Position numbers and translations under genes: made by a program
In this document: positions 48,551 through 57,655 of the stretch, in pieces
Layout: each line of letters begins with the position of its first letter
How positions within the stretch are numbered: position 1 is the stretch's first letter
Origin: Thermoplasmata archaeon
Lineage (GTDB): Archaea; Thermoplasmatota; Thermoplasmata; Sysuiplasmatales; Sysuiplasmataceae
DNA length: 64,000 nt
Reading direction: 5' to 3'
Assembly: GCA_021806165.1 (NCBI GenBank)
Contig: JAJZXY010000011.1
Coordinates: 1-64,000, forward strand
Notes under the pieces: generated by a model
Seen by the model: the letters and a program-made list of their open reading frames with translations, nothing else
The model's database searches: none
What the model was told of the DNA's origin: nothing

Positions 48551-49081
48551 ATGAGCAAAGGCATTCTGATAGTTGACATGATAAACGACTTCGTATACGG
48601 CAAGTTCGGTTCACCGCGGGCGCAGCGCATAATCCCGTCTGTCGGGAGGCTCTGCAGCATGGGGAGGCAGGCTGGTGTGTCCGTGTTCTATGTGAGGGAC
48701 GCACACCATGCTGATGACCCGGAGCTACGTGTCTGGGGGGAGCATGCAATGGCTGGCACCTGGGGATCGGAGATAGTCCCGGAGCTGAAGCCTGAAAAGG
48801 GGGACAGGGTTTTCGACAAGAGACAGTACTCAGGCTTCCTCAACACATCCCTCCACCGGGCACTGAAGGCGAAGGGCGTTCTGACCCTCTTCGTTGCTGG
48901 CGTGAGCACCGACATCTGCGTGCAGCACAATGTTGCCGATGCATTCTTCAGGGGATACAGGACAGTTGTTCCAAGGGAATGCGTCGAAAGCATTGAGCCG
49001 CGCAGGAAGGCAAAAGCGCTAAAGTACATGGAGGACATGTACGGAAGCAGAATCGAGGAACTGGACAAGGTGAAATTCTGA
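48551..49081 (+). CDS. Isochorismatase-like cysteine hydrolase (nicotinamidase type)
   Basis: 176 aa from ATG 48551 (MSKGILIVDMINDFVYG); GTG 48542 is three codons earlier. The catalytic triad can be placed at Asp in VDMINDF, Lys in FDKRQYSGF, and Cys in VAGVSTDICVQHN. The family holds nicotinamidase/pyrazinamidase. The next gene, overlapping by 4 bp, is nicotinate phosphoribosyltransferase, so conversion of nicotinamide to nicotinate in NAD salvage is the likely role. Confidence 0.85.
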   Translation: MSKGILIVDMINDFVYGKFGSPRAQRIIPSVGRLCSMGRQAGVSVFYVRDAHHADDPELRVWGEHAMAGTWGSEIVPELKPEKGDRVFDKRQYSGFLNTSLHRALKAKGVLTLFVAGVSTDICVQHNVADAFFRGYRTVVPRECVESIEPRRKAKALKYMEDMYGSRIEELDKVKF

Positions 49082-50262
49082 AGGAGTTTTTTTCTGCCAC
49101 ATCCAGGGAGATAGCTGAAGGGGAGACAACGGACACATACTTCCTCCTGACAAGGAAGATACTTCATGAAAACGGCATGGATGGAGTGGGCGTAAGCGCG
49201 GAGATCACCGCCTCCGAGCTGCCTTCACAGTGGCCATGGGGCATATTCGCCGGGCTGGAGGAGTCACTGCGCCTTCTTGAGGGGCTGCCTCTTACGGTCA
49301 GGGCCATGAGGGAAGGGACGCTGTTCAGGGCCAGGTCCAGGCAGGGCATCCCCGTTCCGGTTATGTGCATCGAAGGTGCCTACGCCTCCTTCTCCATCTA
49401 CGAGACTCCGCTGCTCGGCTTCCTGTGCCAGTCATCAGGTGTCGCCACCATGTCTGCCAGGTACAGGAGGGCAGCAGGCGACAGGAGGCTGCTCTCATTC
49501 GGCATCAGGAGGGCCCATCCAGCGATAGCGCCCATGATAGACAGATCGTCGTTCATAGGAGGATGTGATGCAGTCTCCTCCGTCATCGGCGGGAGGACAA
49601 TTGGTCATCCACCGGAGGGGACGATGCCTCACGCCGAGGTCCTTCTCTTCGGCGATTCCCGCCGGGCCTTTGATGCATATTCACGATCAGTTCCTCCTGG
49701 TGTGAAGAAGATAGCCCTTGTCGATACATTTGCAGACGAAAAGAGCGAGGCGGTCGCGGCTGCCGAGACCATACCGGACCTCTACGCTGTGCGGCTGGAC
49801 ACGCCACGGTCGAGAAGGGGCTCATTTCCCTCAATCATCTCCGAGGTCAGGTGGGAGCTTGATGCCAGGGGCTTTGCGGATGTGCGCATCTTTGTTTCGG
49901 GCGGCCTCAGGGAGGAGGAGCTGCCACAGCTTGCAAGGGCCGGTGCGGATGGTTTTGGCGTCGGGACTGCAATAAGCAACGCCCCGGTGATAGACTATGC
50001 CCTCGACATTGTGAATGTCGGCGGCAGGAGCTACGCGAAGCGAGGCAAGTACTCGGGAGCAAAATCTGTCTTCAGGTGCCCCTCATGCATGGAGTTTGAC
50101 GTGCTTCATGCGGGAAACGAGGTGCCTGCATGCCCCTCATGCGGCAGCAGGGAGGAGAACATACTTCATACTCTCATCGACGGAGGGCGCAGGACCGCCG
50201 CCGCTGAAAGTCCGGACGCAATCAGGGAAAGGGTTCTGGCCGAGCTCGGCCGACTTCCCTGA
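49078..50262 (+). CDS. pncB: Nicotinate phosphoribosyltransferase (archaeal type, zinc ribbon)
   Basis: About 394 aa. It makes nicotinate mononucleotide from nicotinate and PRPP. Motifs SFGIRRAHPAIAPMIDRS, GTMPHA, RLDTPRSRRG and VSGGL line the active site, and a C-terminal zinc ribbon has CPSC twice. The conserved N-terminus (FFSATSREIAEGETTDTYFL) lies upstream of the first ATG (49177), and its only plausible start is CTG 49078, overlapping the previous stop as CTGA. From memory, the Thermoplasma homolog begins at the same residue with Met. It pairs with the nicotinamidase-like gene. Confidence 0.88.
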   Translation: MKEFFSATSREIAEGETTDTYFLLTRKILHENGMDGVGVSAEITASELPSQWPWGIFAGLEESLRLLEGLPLTVRAMREGTLFRARSRQGIPVPVMCIEGAYASFSIYETPLLGFLCQSSGVATMSARYRRAAGDRRLLSFGIRRAHPAIAPMIDRSSFIGGCDAVSSVIGGRTIGHPPEGTMPHAEVLLFGDSRRAFDAYSRSVPPGVKKIALVDTFADEKSEAVAAAETIPDLYAVRLDTPRSRRGSFPSIISEVRWELDARGFADVRIFVSGGLREEELPQLARAGADGFGVGTAISNAPVIDYALDIVNVGGRSYAKRGKYSGAKSVFRCPSCMEFDVLHAGNEVPACPSCGSREENILHTLIDGGRRTAAAESPDAIRERVLAELGRLP

Positions 50263-50321
50263 ATGTCAGGCAGCCTCGTGGCTGCGACGCCCTTTTATTC
50301 ATGTGCACACTTCACCAGCCG

Positions 50322-50543
50322 ATGGCAGCTAATCCGGACGGCAGGATCGCAGGCAGGAGCCTTGAGGACGGGCATATCACCTGGTCGCACAAGTATGACC
50401 TCAATGTCACATTCACACCGCCCGGCGACGGGCAGAGGTGTGACGGCTGCGGCTGTGAACTCGTTGCTCTGGACGGCCGGTGGCACCCAGTCGAGGTCCG
50501 CGGCGGGCGCTACTACTGCGAGAAGTGCCCCTCGTCCAGGTGA
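50322..50543 (+). CDS. Small zinc-ribbon protein
   Basis: 73 aa from ATG 50322. CDGCGCEL and YYCEKC give a CxxC...CxxC zinc site in the second half; the first half (GRSLEDGHITWSHKYDLNVTFTPP) is beta-rich. CTTTTATTC upstream is a possible TATA box for a near-leaderless start. No family name is recognised. It converges on the membrane-protein gene that ends two bases further on. Confidence 0.6.
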   Translation: MAANPDGRIAGRSLEDGHITWSHKYDLNVTFTPPGDGQRCDGCGCELVALDGRWHPVEVRGGRYYCEKCPSSR

Positions 50544-50544
50544 G

Positions 50545-51246
50545 TCAGTTTCTGCCCCTTCCATGCCCTGCAGCCGCAGCAGAAGCAGCGGCGGGCAGCG
50601 TATGCCTGGAGGGAAAATCTATGAACCCGAGGAAGAGCAGGATTATGCCTGCAAATTCAGCGTAGTAAAGAGTCGCTGGAAAGCTCCTCAGCACGAAGAG
50701 GGTGCCTGCAATCGATATCACGATGCCTCCAGCCGCTATGAACAGCGTTCCCGGCTTCCTTGTCCTCCAGGTGGAATAGAGGGCAAGCGCTATAACCGCG
50801 GTGGCGGCCGGCGCCGTTACCAGGGTGGATGATATGATGTCATTGAGCGGAAAGGCACCGAGTATGACCCCCCCTACCACAACATCCCTGCTCACTGGCG
50901 TTGTGAAGCTGAAGTATGCCGTGGCTATGCTCATGAGCGTTATGTAACCGAGCCATGTCCCCCTGACCCATTCGCTCCTGAGGAGATTGACCGAGCCTAT
51001 GGAGAGGAAGCCGACCAGCAGTGCAACCATGAATATGTACGACTGTATCAGCGGCTGGGACCAGTAGCCGAAATAGATGAACGCCTCCTGTATTATGGTG
51101 ACAAAGCCCAGAAATATGCCAGCCCCCCACCAGAGGTAGCTGTTTGCTCCACGCCTGTACTTGCGCAGGACTATCATAGCAAGATAGAGAGTCACGAGCG
51201 CAAGCAGTATAAGCGATGCGCCAACAGCAGCATCCCCCGTCGACAT
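50545..51246 (-). CDS. Seven-helix membrane protein of unknown function
   Basis: 233 aa with about seven hydrophobic helices (near 8-27, 38-58, 70-90, 98-118, 125-145, 150-168, 195-215) and a short polar, Ala/His-rich tail. The pattern of loops (KYRRGANSYLWWGAG) is unlike any transporter that can be named. It lies 9 bp after the oxidoreductase beta subunit and may be cotranscribed. Confidence 0.65.
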   Translation of the reverse strand: MSTGDAAVGASLILLALVTLYLAMIVLRKYRRGANSYLWWGAGIFLGFVTIIQEAFIYFGYWSQPLIQSYIFMVALLVGFLSIGSVNLLRSEWVRGTWLGYITLMSIATAYFSFTTPVSRDVVVGGVILGAFPLNDIISSTLVTAPAATAVIALALYSTWRTRKPGTLFIAAGGIVISIAGTLFVLRSFPATLYYAEFAGIILLFLGFIDFPSRHTLPAAASAAAAGHGRGRN

Positions 51247-51255
51247 AGCAGCCTC

Positions 51256-52224
51256 TCAGACGCCAAGCTCATCCATGAAAGGTGTGATGTCGGCTATTGG
51301 CTTTTTCCTGTTATCTGATATGCGCTGCTTCGCGGGTGGAACATCCATGTATTCGGGCACGCGGTGGTGCATCCTCTCCTCGTATGTCGGTATTTCGTCA
51401 TTGCTGTAGAAGACGCCTATGGGTATCCTGTCACCCCACTCGACAGCCCTCCTCATCGCCTCAAGCATGACCTTTTCCGAATCCCTTCCCTTTGCAGTGT
51501 CAACATGTCCGTCATAGCCGTCAGCCTCAATGCTGTATACCCTTGGCAGAGCCTTGCCGCTGTTCTCCTCCGCCCTGTCCTCTCCGTTGTACCACTCCTT
51601 GCTGTTTATGTCATTGTATGTCGGGCACGGCTGGAGGACATCTATGAATGCTGAGCCATTGTGCTCAATACCCTCCCTTATCAGCTTCTTCAGGTGCTGC
51701 ACGTTGAAGGAATATCCCCTGGCTACGAAGGTGTATCCGCAGGCCATTGCCAGTACAAGCGGGTTGATGCTGCTTGTGATGTTGGGGTAGACAAGGCTCT
51801 TCGTCTGCTCGCCCAGCTTGAGCGTGGGTGACGCCTGCCCCTTTGTCAGGCCGTAAACGCCATTGTCATGGATTATGTAGAGCATGTCAACATTCCTTCT
51901 GCCGCCGTTGACGAAGTGGCCGGCCCCAATACCCAGGCCATCCCCATCCCCTCCGACAACAACCACGTTCAGGTGGGGATTAGCCAGCTTGACACCGGTT
52001 GCGAACGGGAGCGGCCTTCCGTGCAGTGTGTGTATGCCTGTGACATTTGTATAGTGCACAAGCTTTGCCGAGCAGCCGATGCCGCTCACCACGACCGAGT
52101 CCTCCCTGTTGAGGCCCATGTCGGCCAGCGCCATCTGAACGGCGCTGAGTATGCCGAAATCCCCGCATCCGGGGCACCAGTCATTATGCACTTCAGTCCT
52201 CATGTCTGCCAGTTTAAGCGCCAT
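51256..52224 (-). CDS. 2-oxoacid:ferredoxin oxidoreductase beta subunit
   Basis: 322 aa from ATG 52224, inside the end of the alpha gene. It holds the thiamine diphosphate site: WCPGCGDFG at the start, GCSAKL, and GGDGDGLGIGAGHF with the metal motif, plus NGVYGLTKGQASPT. It oxidatively decarboxylates 2-oxoacids to acyl-CoA and reduces ferredoxin. The two-subunit (a/b) form with broad substrate range is typical of Sulfolobus and Thermoplasmata. Confidence 0.92.
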   Translation of the reverse strand: MALKLADMRTEVHNDWCPGCGDFGILSAVQMALADMGLNREDSVVVSGIGCSAKLVHYTNVTGIHTLHGRPLPFATGVKLANPHLNVVVVGGDGDGLGIGAGHFVNGGRRNVDMLYIIHDNGVYGLTKGQASPTLKLGEQTKSLVYPNITSSINPLVLAMACGYTFVARGYSFNVQHLKKLIREGIEHNGSAFIDVLQPCPTYNDINSKEWYNGEDRAEENSGKALPRVYSIEADGYDGHVDTAKGRDSEKVMLEAMRRAVEWGDRIPIGVFYSNDEIPTYEERMHHRVPEYMDVPPAKQRISDNRKKPIADITPFMDELGV

Positions 52225-54148
52225 ATGTGAGCACCACCCTTTTCTCGGATTTTCCTTCCACAATTTGCTTCATGGACCTGTACGCCTCATCCACGGTAAT
52301 CGGCCTTCCGTTGAACTTCACAATCCTGTATTCAGCAAGGTGTCCGGTGTATTCCGCCATTATGTCTGCAAGCTGGCCGACATAGTTCATCTCCATGACG
52401 GCTACCCTGCCTGCCGATTTGATTATCCTGGTGACTGCCTCGCTGGGGAATGGCCTTATGAGCCTTATCTGCAGGAATCCAATCTTCTTTCCCTCGAGCT
52501 TCCCCATCGCTTCCAGTATGCTCCCCTTGGTCGAGCCCCAGCTGACCACCAGCAGGTCAGGATTCTCCTGGCCATAGTAGTGGAACTGTTCATCCTCCGG
52601 TATCTCCTTCAGCGCAAGATCCAGCTTTCCCATCCTCTTGTCCATCATCCTGTCCCTGAGGATGGGGTCCTCAGTGATGTGCCCCAGTTCGGTGTGCTCA
52701 TCACCCGTGTTCCAGAAGATGCCGCCCGGGGTGCCTATCGGGACCCTGGGGGAGATGCCGTTCTCTGTGATCTTGAAGCGTTCGTACTCCTTCCCCTCCT
52801 CGATGACAAAGGGGGTTCCGTCCCCGAGGAAGAGCCCCCTGTCTATATTCATCCTCGCCGGGTCGAAGTAAGGGAGTGTCATGGTGGTGTTTGCCATCGC
52901 CTTGTCCACTATGTGGATCACGGGCAGCTGGTAGCGTTCCGCGAAGTTGAATGCGTGGTTGGCATCATAGAACGACTCCTCCAAGTCCCCAGAAGCAAGG
53001 ACGATCTTTGGAAAGTCTCCATGCCCCCCGTAGAGCGCGAACTTCAAATCACCCTGCTCATGCCTGGTCGGCATGCCTGTTGAGGGTCCTGCTCTCTGGT
53101 AGTCGGTTATGACCACAGGGACCTCGTTGATTCCAGCCCAGCCTATTCCCTCTGCCATCAGTGAGAAGCCTGGTCCCGATGTGCAGGTCGACGACCGCGC
53201 GCCTGAGAGGGCGCCGCCTATCGCCATTGTTATGGCTGATATCTCATCTTCAGTCTGGACGACCATGAGGTTCCCCTTTTCATCGCTGTCGTTCATGGAA
53301 AAGCGTTCGAACTTCTCCAGATACATGCTTTCGTCTGCCGCCGGTGTTATCGGGTAGTATGTCTGGAAGCGCAGGCCGCTCGCGAGCTTGCCCAGGGCTA
53401 TAGCCTGGTTGCCGTTGAGGAGCATCCTCTTCTCCTTCTTCTCAACCTTCCTGAGCCTGTATTCAGCGCTCTCCTTGAAGTTCCCCTTCATGTATTCGTA
53501 GGCTACAGCTGCGGCAACCTTGTTTGGTTCCGAAAGCTTCTTCCTTCCGCCGAACACATGCTCTATTGAGGAATTCAGCTCATCCAGGTCGTAGTGAAGC
53601 AGCCAGAAGGAGGCGGAGACAGCCAGCACATTGACCATCCTCCCCAGAATTGCCTGCCTCCTCTCCCCTGTCCTGGAGGATATTGAATTGAGGAGCGTGC
53701 CGTACGGCACAGGGTATACGTTCACACCCCTTGCCGCCGCATCATCCAGCAGCGTCTTGATGGTGACGCCGCCCTCCTGCCTGAACCTCTCGGCGAGCTC
53801 CAGCTTGATCCTTGCATCAAGCGTGTGAATGTCATCCGTCTTCTTCTGGGAGAGGGAAGGGTCGTAGATTATTGCTCCGCCCTTCCTCACCTCGTCGAAG
53901 TGCCTCGCAACAGTCTCCTCGTCGAAGGTGGCGAGTATGTCAATGCCTTCCAGCATCGCCTCGACCATCGTGTCGCTCACCCTGACAACGAAGTAGCTGT
54001 GCTCTCCCTTGATGTTTGAATAGTACTCTCTCTTCCCTGCGACCCAGAGACCCCCTTCAGCACATGCACGGGAGAAGATGTTGGCCGACGTGTCAACGCC
54101 GCTCCCCTGGGCGCCACCTATACACCATTGCAACCTGTTCTCTTTCAA
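52214..54148 (-). CDS. 2-oxoacid:ferredoxin oxidoreductase alpha subunit (gamma-alpha fusion)
   Basis: About 644 aa from TTG 54148, preceded by GGTGGT, an SD-like site; the start LKENRLQWCIGGAQGSGVD matches the family. Residues about 1-190 are the gamma domain and the rest the alpha domain, with the conserved YPITPAADESMYLE near 260. It pairs with the beta subunit that overlaps its end. The frame reaches further upstream to 54193 without family resemblance. Confidence 0.92.
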   Translation of the reverse strand: MKENRLQWCIGGAQGSGVDTSANIFSRACAEGGLWVAGKREYYSNIKGEHSYFVVRVSDTMVEAMLEGIDILATFDEETVARHFDEVRKGGAIIYDPSLSQKKTDDIHTLDARIKLELAERFRQEGGVTIKTLLDDAAARGVNVYPVPYGTLLNSISSRTGERRQAILGRMVNVLAVSASFWLLHYDLDELNSSIEHVFGGRKKLSEPNKVAAAVAYEYMKGNFKESAEYRLRKVEKKEKRMLLNGNQAIALGKLASGLRFQTYYPITPAADESMYLEKFERFSMNDSDEKGNLMVVQTEDEISAITMAIGGALSGARSSTCTSGPGFSLMAEGIGWAGINEVPVVITDYQRAGPSTGMPTRHEQGDLKFALYGGHGDFPKIVLASGDLEESFYDANHAFNFAERYQLPVIHIVDKAMANTTMTLPYFDPARMNIDRGLFLGDGTPFVIEEGKEYERFKITENGISPRVPIGTPGGIFWNTGDEHTELGHITEDPILRDRMMDKRMGKLDLALKEIPEDEQFHYYGQENPDLLVVSWGSTKGSILEAMGKLEGKKIGFLQIRLIRPFPSEAVTRIIKSAGRVAVMEMNYVGQLADIMAEYTGHLAEYRIVKFNGRPITVDEAYRSMKQIVEGKSEKRVVLTYGA

Positions 54149-54332
54149 TTTACCACCATAACATAAGCCGGCCCGGTAAACTGCTGCGGGCAACCGCCCG
54201 CCTGCTGGATAGTCGTGGCTGAATCACTCTCCGAAAAATTCCTGCTTCGTTCAGCCGGTTCCTCTTCGTTCATATTCAGATTTAGCTCCGGGTCAGGAGA
54301 TATCTCACTTATGAGCCTTGTACTTGGGTCTG

Positions 54333-54341
54333 TTTTATATA
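54333..54341 (-). promoter_or_regulatory. TATA box upstream of the 2-oxoacid oxidoreductase genes
   Basis: Minus strand AGTATATAAAAC. Initiation would fall near 54312, giving a leader of about 160 bases before TTG 54148. The leader contains an open frame from ATG 54273 whose TGA overlaps the TTG start as TTGA. Confidence 0.5.
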
Positions 54342-54372
54342 CTCTTCCCTTCAAGCATGCATCTGCCTTACC

Positions 54373-54888
54373 CTACTGATCAGGACTCATCGACCAGTAG
54401 ACGGTTGCACCGCTTGAAATCTTTTCAAGCTGCACGCCGTACTGTGCCGGCTGCCCGTTGACAGTATACTGCCAGAAGAGTGTGTTGGTATTGGCCACAC
54501 CCTCTATGGCAGTAATCTGGAATTCACCGAATTCGCGGAAGTGTACCTTTGTGAGCGAAAGGTTGCTTCCCGTGGTTTTCTGAAGTATTGAGGAGCATGC
54601 CTGCATGAGCGACCACACAGTGTTGTTGCCGAATGTAACGTTCGAGAATATGAATTCGGTTTGGCTGCTGTTTGCAGTTGTGTAGTGCCACCCGCCATCG
54701 TAGCTCCAGTTTACAATGTGACCGGCCAGCAGGTCCGGCGTCCTGCTGCCAAAGTCTATCATTAGCGTTGCAGTGTAACTCCCGCTGGCCGCAGGGGCCG
54801 GGTGCATGGCAAACTGCATCACCGCCAGCACAACCACGGCACCTGCCGCAAGGAGGGCAAGAAGCATCCTCCGCCTAGCTGCAGACAA
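54373..54888 (-). CDS. Membrane-anchored extracellular protein with DUF4430-like domain
   Basis: 171 aa. Residues about 8-28 form an N-terminal signal anchor (MLLALLAAGAVVVLAVMQF). The exterior part is beta-rich with N-glycosylation sites, and the end NTLFWQYTVNGQPAQYGVQLEKISSGATVYW matches the DUF4430 (transcobalamin C-terminal-like) pattern. Ligand is unknown. It starts 10 bp after the PAC2 gene stop. Confidence 0.7.
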   Translation of the reverse strand: MSAARRRMLLALLAAGAVVVLAVMQFAMHPAPAASGSYTATLMIDFGSRTPDLLAGHIVNWSYDGGWHYTTANSSQTEFIFSNVTFGNNTVWSLMQACSSILQKTTGSNLSLTKVHFREFGEFQITAIEGVANTNTLFWQYTVNGQPAQYGVQLEKISSGATVYWSMSPDQ

Positions 54889-54898
54889 GACTCATCCC

Positions 54899-55708
54899 CT
54901 ACAGGTAGGCCGGTGTCCTGTCCGTCGGGCCGAGCTCGGCCCTGGGAGTGGTCTTCGACAGCGATTCCCTTATAGCATTCTCAATTTCTGCAGCCCTGGC
55001 ATACAGCGGACTCGGATCGAGCTTTATAAGTGGCAGCATCTTGTCAAGCACTTCTATCGTCCTTGCCGCCGAGCGCGCTGCAGGGTAATTTGCAGGCGCC
55101 TCGGCGAGCAGTGATACTACATTTATCCTGTCAACGGAGGCCTTGTGCAGCAGCACGCCCGAAACACCGCCAACCATCCCATCAGACATCTGCTGCAAAT
55201 CAAACTCCTTCAGCATGTGTCTCGCCTCGACAGTGCTGCCAACGGTTATTATCTCAGGCGCACCGGCGCCGTCTGATGATGAGTTGAATCCCTCCAGCGT
55301 CACCATCATGGACACATTGTTCCTTGCAGACCAGGCGAGTATTGCATCCACCAGGGGCTCCACAACCTCGGGCGGAGGTGTGAACTCGGAGGTAATGACA
55401 ACAACCTGCTGGCATCTCTTTCCAGGCCCGCAGAGATGGTCGCCTGCATAAATTCTCACAGGTGGGTTGGGCACACCGCCGATGACCACCGATGTGGGTG
55501 CAAAGTATCTGGAGGAGAAGTAACCAATGCGCCTCAGGCCCAGCTGCCTGATCACATGGCTGGCAACTATCGAACCCACAAGGCCGATTGTTGGAAAGCC
55601 GACAAGAACAAGCGCATCCGTGATTTCCATCGGTGTTTCGGATATCACAGAGACATCCTCAGTTTCGTAAATTACGGACCCAGGTCCGGGGCCCCTCTTT
55701 GCCGACAT
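54899..55708 (-). CDS. PAC2 (proteasome assembly chaperone) family protein
   Basis: 269 aa. The fold start ALVLVGFPTIGLVGSIVASHVIRQL, followed by VVITSEFTPP and a Gly-rich GVSGVLLHKA, marks the archaeal PAC2/DUF75 family. Related eukaryotic proteins assist proteasome assembly; archaeal function is uncertain. AGATTAAAGC about 23 bases upstream is a TATA box for a leaderless start. No proteasome gene is in the window. Confidence 0.85.
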   Translation of the reverse strand: MSAKRGPGPGSVIYETEDVSVISETPMEITDALVLVGFPTIGLVGSIVASHVIRQLGLRRIGYFSSRYFAPTSVVIGGVPNPPVRIYAGDHLCGPGKRCQQVVVITSEFTPPPEVVEPLVDAILAWSARNNVSMMVTLEGFNSSSDGAGAPEIITVGSTVEARHMLKEFDLQQMSDGMVGGVSGVLLHKASVDRINVVSLLAEAPANYPAARSAARTIEVLDKMLPLIKLDPSPLYARAAEIENAIRESLSKTTPRAELGPTDRTPAYL

Positions 55709-55732
55709 GCAGAATAGATCATTTTCCGTGCT

Positions 55733-56284
55733 TTAATCTGTTTGCCCTTCTCCCTCAGCCGCGGGGGAGAGCAGCATGCCGAGAAGAGATTCGAGCCTGG
55801 ACAGCTGGGCCGGGGACAGTTTTCGCATCTTCCTCATGACAAGTTCATCCTCATTCACGAGGGCCCTGCTGAGCACCCTGCCGCCGAGAGGGGTCAGATA
55901 GACAAACACAACTCTCCCCTCGTCCTGCATCCTTCTCTTCCTTACAAACCCCCTCGACTCTATGCCGCCGACAAGGAACGGTATTCCCGCCCTTGTGAGC
56001 GTGAGCTCCTTTGCTATGTTCGCCATTGTAGAGGGGCCGTTCTTCTTCAGGTGTGCAAGTATCTGGAATTCGATCAGCTTCAGCCCGGACGGCTCAAGCT
56101 CCTTTTCCAGCTCCCTCCTCAGCTCCCTGACAAGGTTGCGCATGACATTCCATACTCTAACCTGCTTCCTTTCGGCCGCCGTAATATCCGCCGCCTGATC
56201 CTGTGTTACAGTCCCCCCATCACCGCCGGGGCATTCGCCCTTTCCGCGCCTCTTCTGAAGCGTATGGTCGGTTGAACTGTGCAA
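55733..56284 (-). CDS. MarR-family transcription regulator
   Basis: Up to 183 aa from TTG 56284; the true start may be later, as the first 30 residues are not family-like. The winged helix is clear: LKLIEFQILAHLKKNGPSTMANIAKELTLTRAGIPFLVGGIESRGFVRKRRMQDEGRVVFVYLTPLG. MarR dimers repress exporters and respond to small phenolic or drug-like ligands. The MFS gene directly upstream on the same strand is the probable target, with a palindrome at 56276-56301 between them. Confidence 0.83.
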   Translation of the reverse strand: MHSSTDHTLQKRRGKGECPGGDGGTVTQDQAADITAAERKQVRVWNVMRNLVRELRRELEKELEPSGLKLIEFQILAHLKKNGPSTMANIAKELTLTRAGIPFLVGGIESRGFVRKRRMQDEGRVVFVYLTPLGGRVLSRALVNEDELVMRKMRKLSPAQLSRLESLLGMLLSPAAEGEGQTD

Positions 56285-56301
56285 TAAATCTATTTCACAG
56301 T
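56276..56301. promoter_or_regulatory. Candidate MarR operator
   Basis: ACTGTG (56276-56281) and CACAGT (56296-56301) form an inverted repeat with a 14-bp AT-rich spacer, overlapping the AT-rich promoter and start of the marR gene. Such placement suits autorepression by MarR. Confidence 0.4.
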
Positions 56302-56327
56302 AGTTAATACTTCCAATCTGTCTGCCA

Positions 56328-57551
56328 CTACATACGGCTTATAACTGTCTTTCTCTCGTTTGCCTGCGGCATTTTGCCAAAGAATCTGTAGTAGAGATAG
56401 ACGTTGACAGCGTTCATGAGGAATGACAGCTCAAATGGTATCACAAAGCTGAGGAAGTCCTGGATGATGCCTGAGGATGATGATGCAGCTGCCGAGGGGA
56501 CGAGCCTTGCAGCCTGGTTTGTCCCGGAGGCATACGCCCTCGTCTCCTCATCCACCACGTTCATCATCAGTGAGGCCTGCGAAGGCAGAGATATCGACCT
56601 GAGTGTCGTGAATGCTATGTATGCCGCGGATGCCAGCAGCGCCCCGGATGCAAAGGGGAAGTAAAGCAGGAACGCGGATGCAACCGATCTAGTCGACATG
56701 ATGAACCTGACGAAGCCAAGCCTGCCCGTGAGATAGGGTGTTGCGAGCATGAAGAACGCGCTCATGAGGCCCCCTATGGCAAACAGGTCGCCTATGGAAC
56801 CCCTCGACATGTGCATGTTGTACTGCAGTATTATCGGGAGGAATGGTATTATCAGACCCTGTGCTGCGCCATTCAGCGTACCAGTGGCCATGAACTTGTA
56901 GATGATGCGCATGTTATCCCTCCACTTCTTGTCCTTCGGGTTGCGCCGTCCTCTGCTGCCCGCCTCTACCTTCACAGGCCTGTAAGTCTCATGTATCGGG
57001 AGGGCAACAAGGAATGAGAATGCGGAGAAGAGAAGCGAGAGGTAGAAGAGCGACTGGAAGTCACCCAGGTTTGAGAAGAGAGCTCCCACGGCACCCGTAA
57101 TGCTCGACATCATTGTGAAAAGTGTGAATACCCTCGTCCTGTCCCCCGTGTGGGTCTTCTCCGCCAGGAGTGCGGACTGCATGGGCACAACCGAAGCGCC
57201 AACTCCTCCGCCGACGAGACCGCCTGCTATGCCGAATCCACCCAGAGCTGACGAGAGGAGCAGCACGTAGTAGTTGTCTGTCAGGAGCAGCATTCCTATG
57301 GCGGCAGGCAGGAACGAGAGTGTGAGCAGCAGCAGCTTCTTCCTGCCGTACCTGTCGGCAAGCCTGCCGGTGGCGAACGAAAGTATCGGAACGCCGATGG
57401 CGCCCGCTCCGAACAGGAACCCTATTGGTGCGACCGAATGGTAGATTGAATGGTAGTAGAGGCTGATTATTACTGAGAGTATTCCCCCCGCAAAGCTCCT
57501 GGTCCCTCTGGAGGCAACGAGGAGGATCAGGTCTCTCCTGTCCGGGTCCAT
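56328..57551 (-). CDS. Major facilitator superfamily transporter
   Basis: 407 aa with twelve predicted helices. The loop 2-3 motif GRLADRYGRKKLLLL is the MFS signature, and FLMALPIHETYR-like and central basic loops separate two six-helix halves. The MarR-type regulator next to it suggests drug or metabolite export, but the substrate is not readable. Confidence 0.87.
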   Translation of the reverse strand: MDPDRRDLILLVASRGTRSFAGGILSVIISLYYHSIYHSVAPIGFLFGAGAIGVPILSFATGRLADRYGRKKLLLLTLSFLPAAIGMLLLTDNYYVLLLSSALGGFGIAGGLVGGGVGASVVPMQSALLAEKTHTGDRTRVFTLFTMMSSITGAVGALFSNLGDFQSLFYLSLLFSAFSFLVALPIHETYRPVKVEAGSRGRRNPKDKKWRDNMRIIYKFMATGTLNGAAQGLIIPFLPIILQYNMHMSRGSIGDLFAIGGLMSAFFMLATPYLTGRLGFVRFIMSTRSVASAFLLYFPFASGALLASAAYIAFTTLRSISLPSQASLMMNVVDEETRAYASGTNQAARLVPSAAASSSSGIIQDFLSFVIPFELSFLMNAVNVYLYYRFFGKMPQANERKTVISRM

Positions 57552-57655
57552 ACGCAGACCGCCTCAGGCAGCTCCGGTCATATACCCTCCAGACATTTAC
57601 ATGACCTGCCCCGCGACCGACTCAACCCTGCACACGGATGTGCTGCCTGCGTTCC

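Noticed and set aside
54145-54354. A 69-aa protein upstream of the 2-oxoacid oxidoreductase
   Set aside because: Its ATG lies upstream of the predicted transcript start and the sequence is low in hydrophobic residues; only the inner frame from 54273 is kept as a possible leader.
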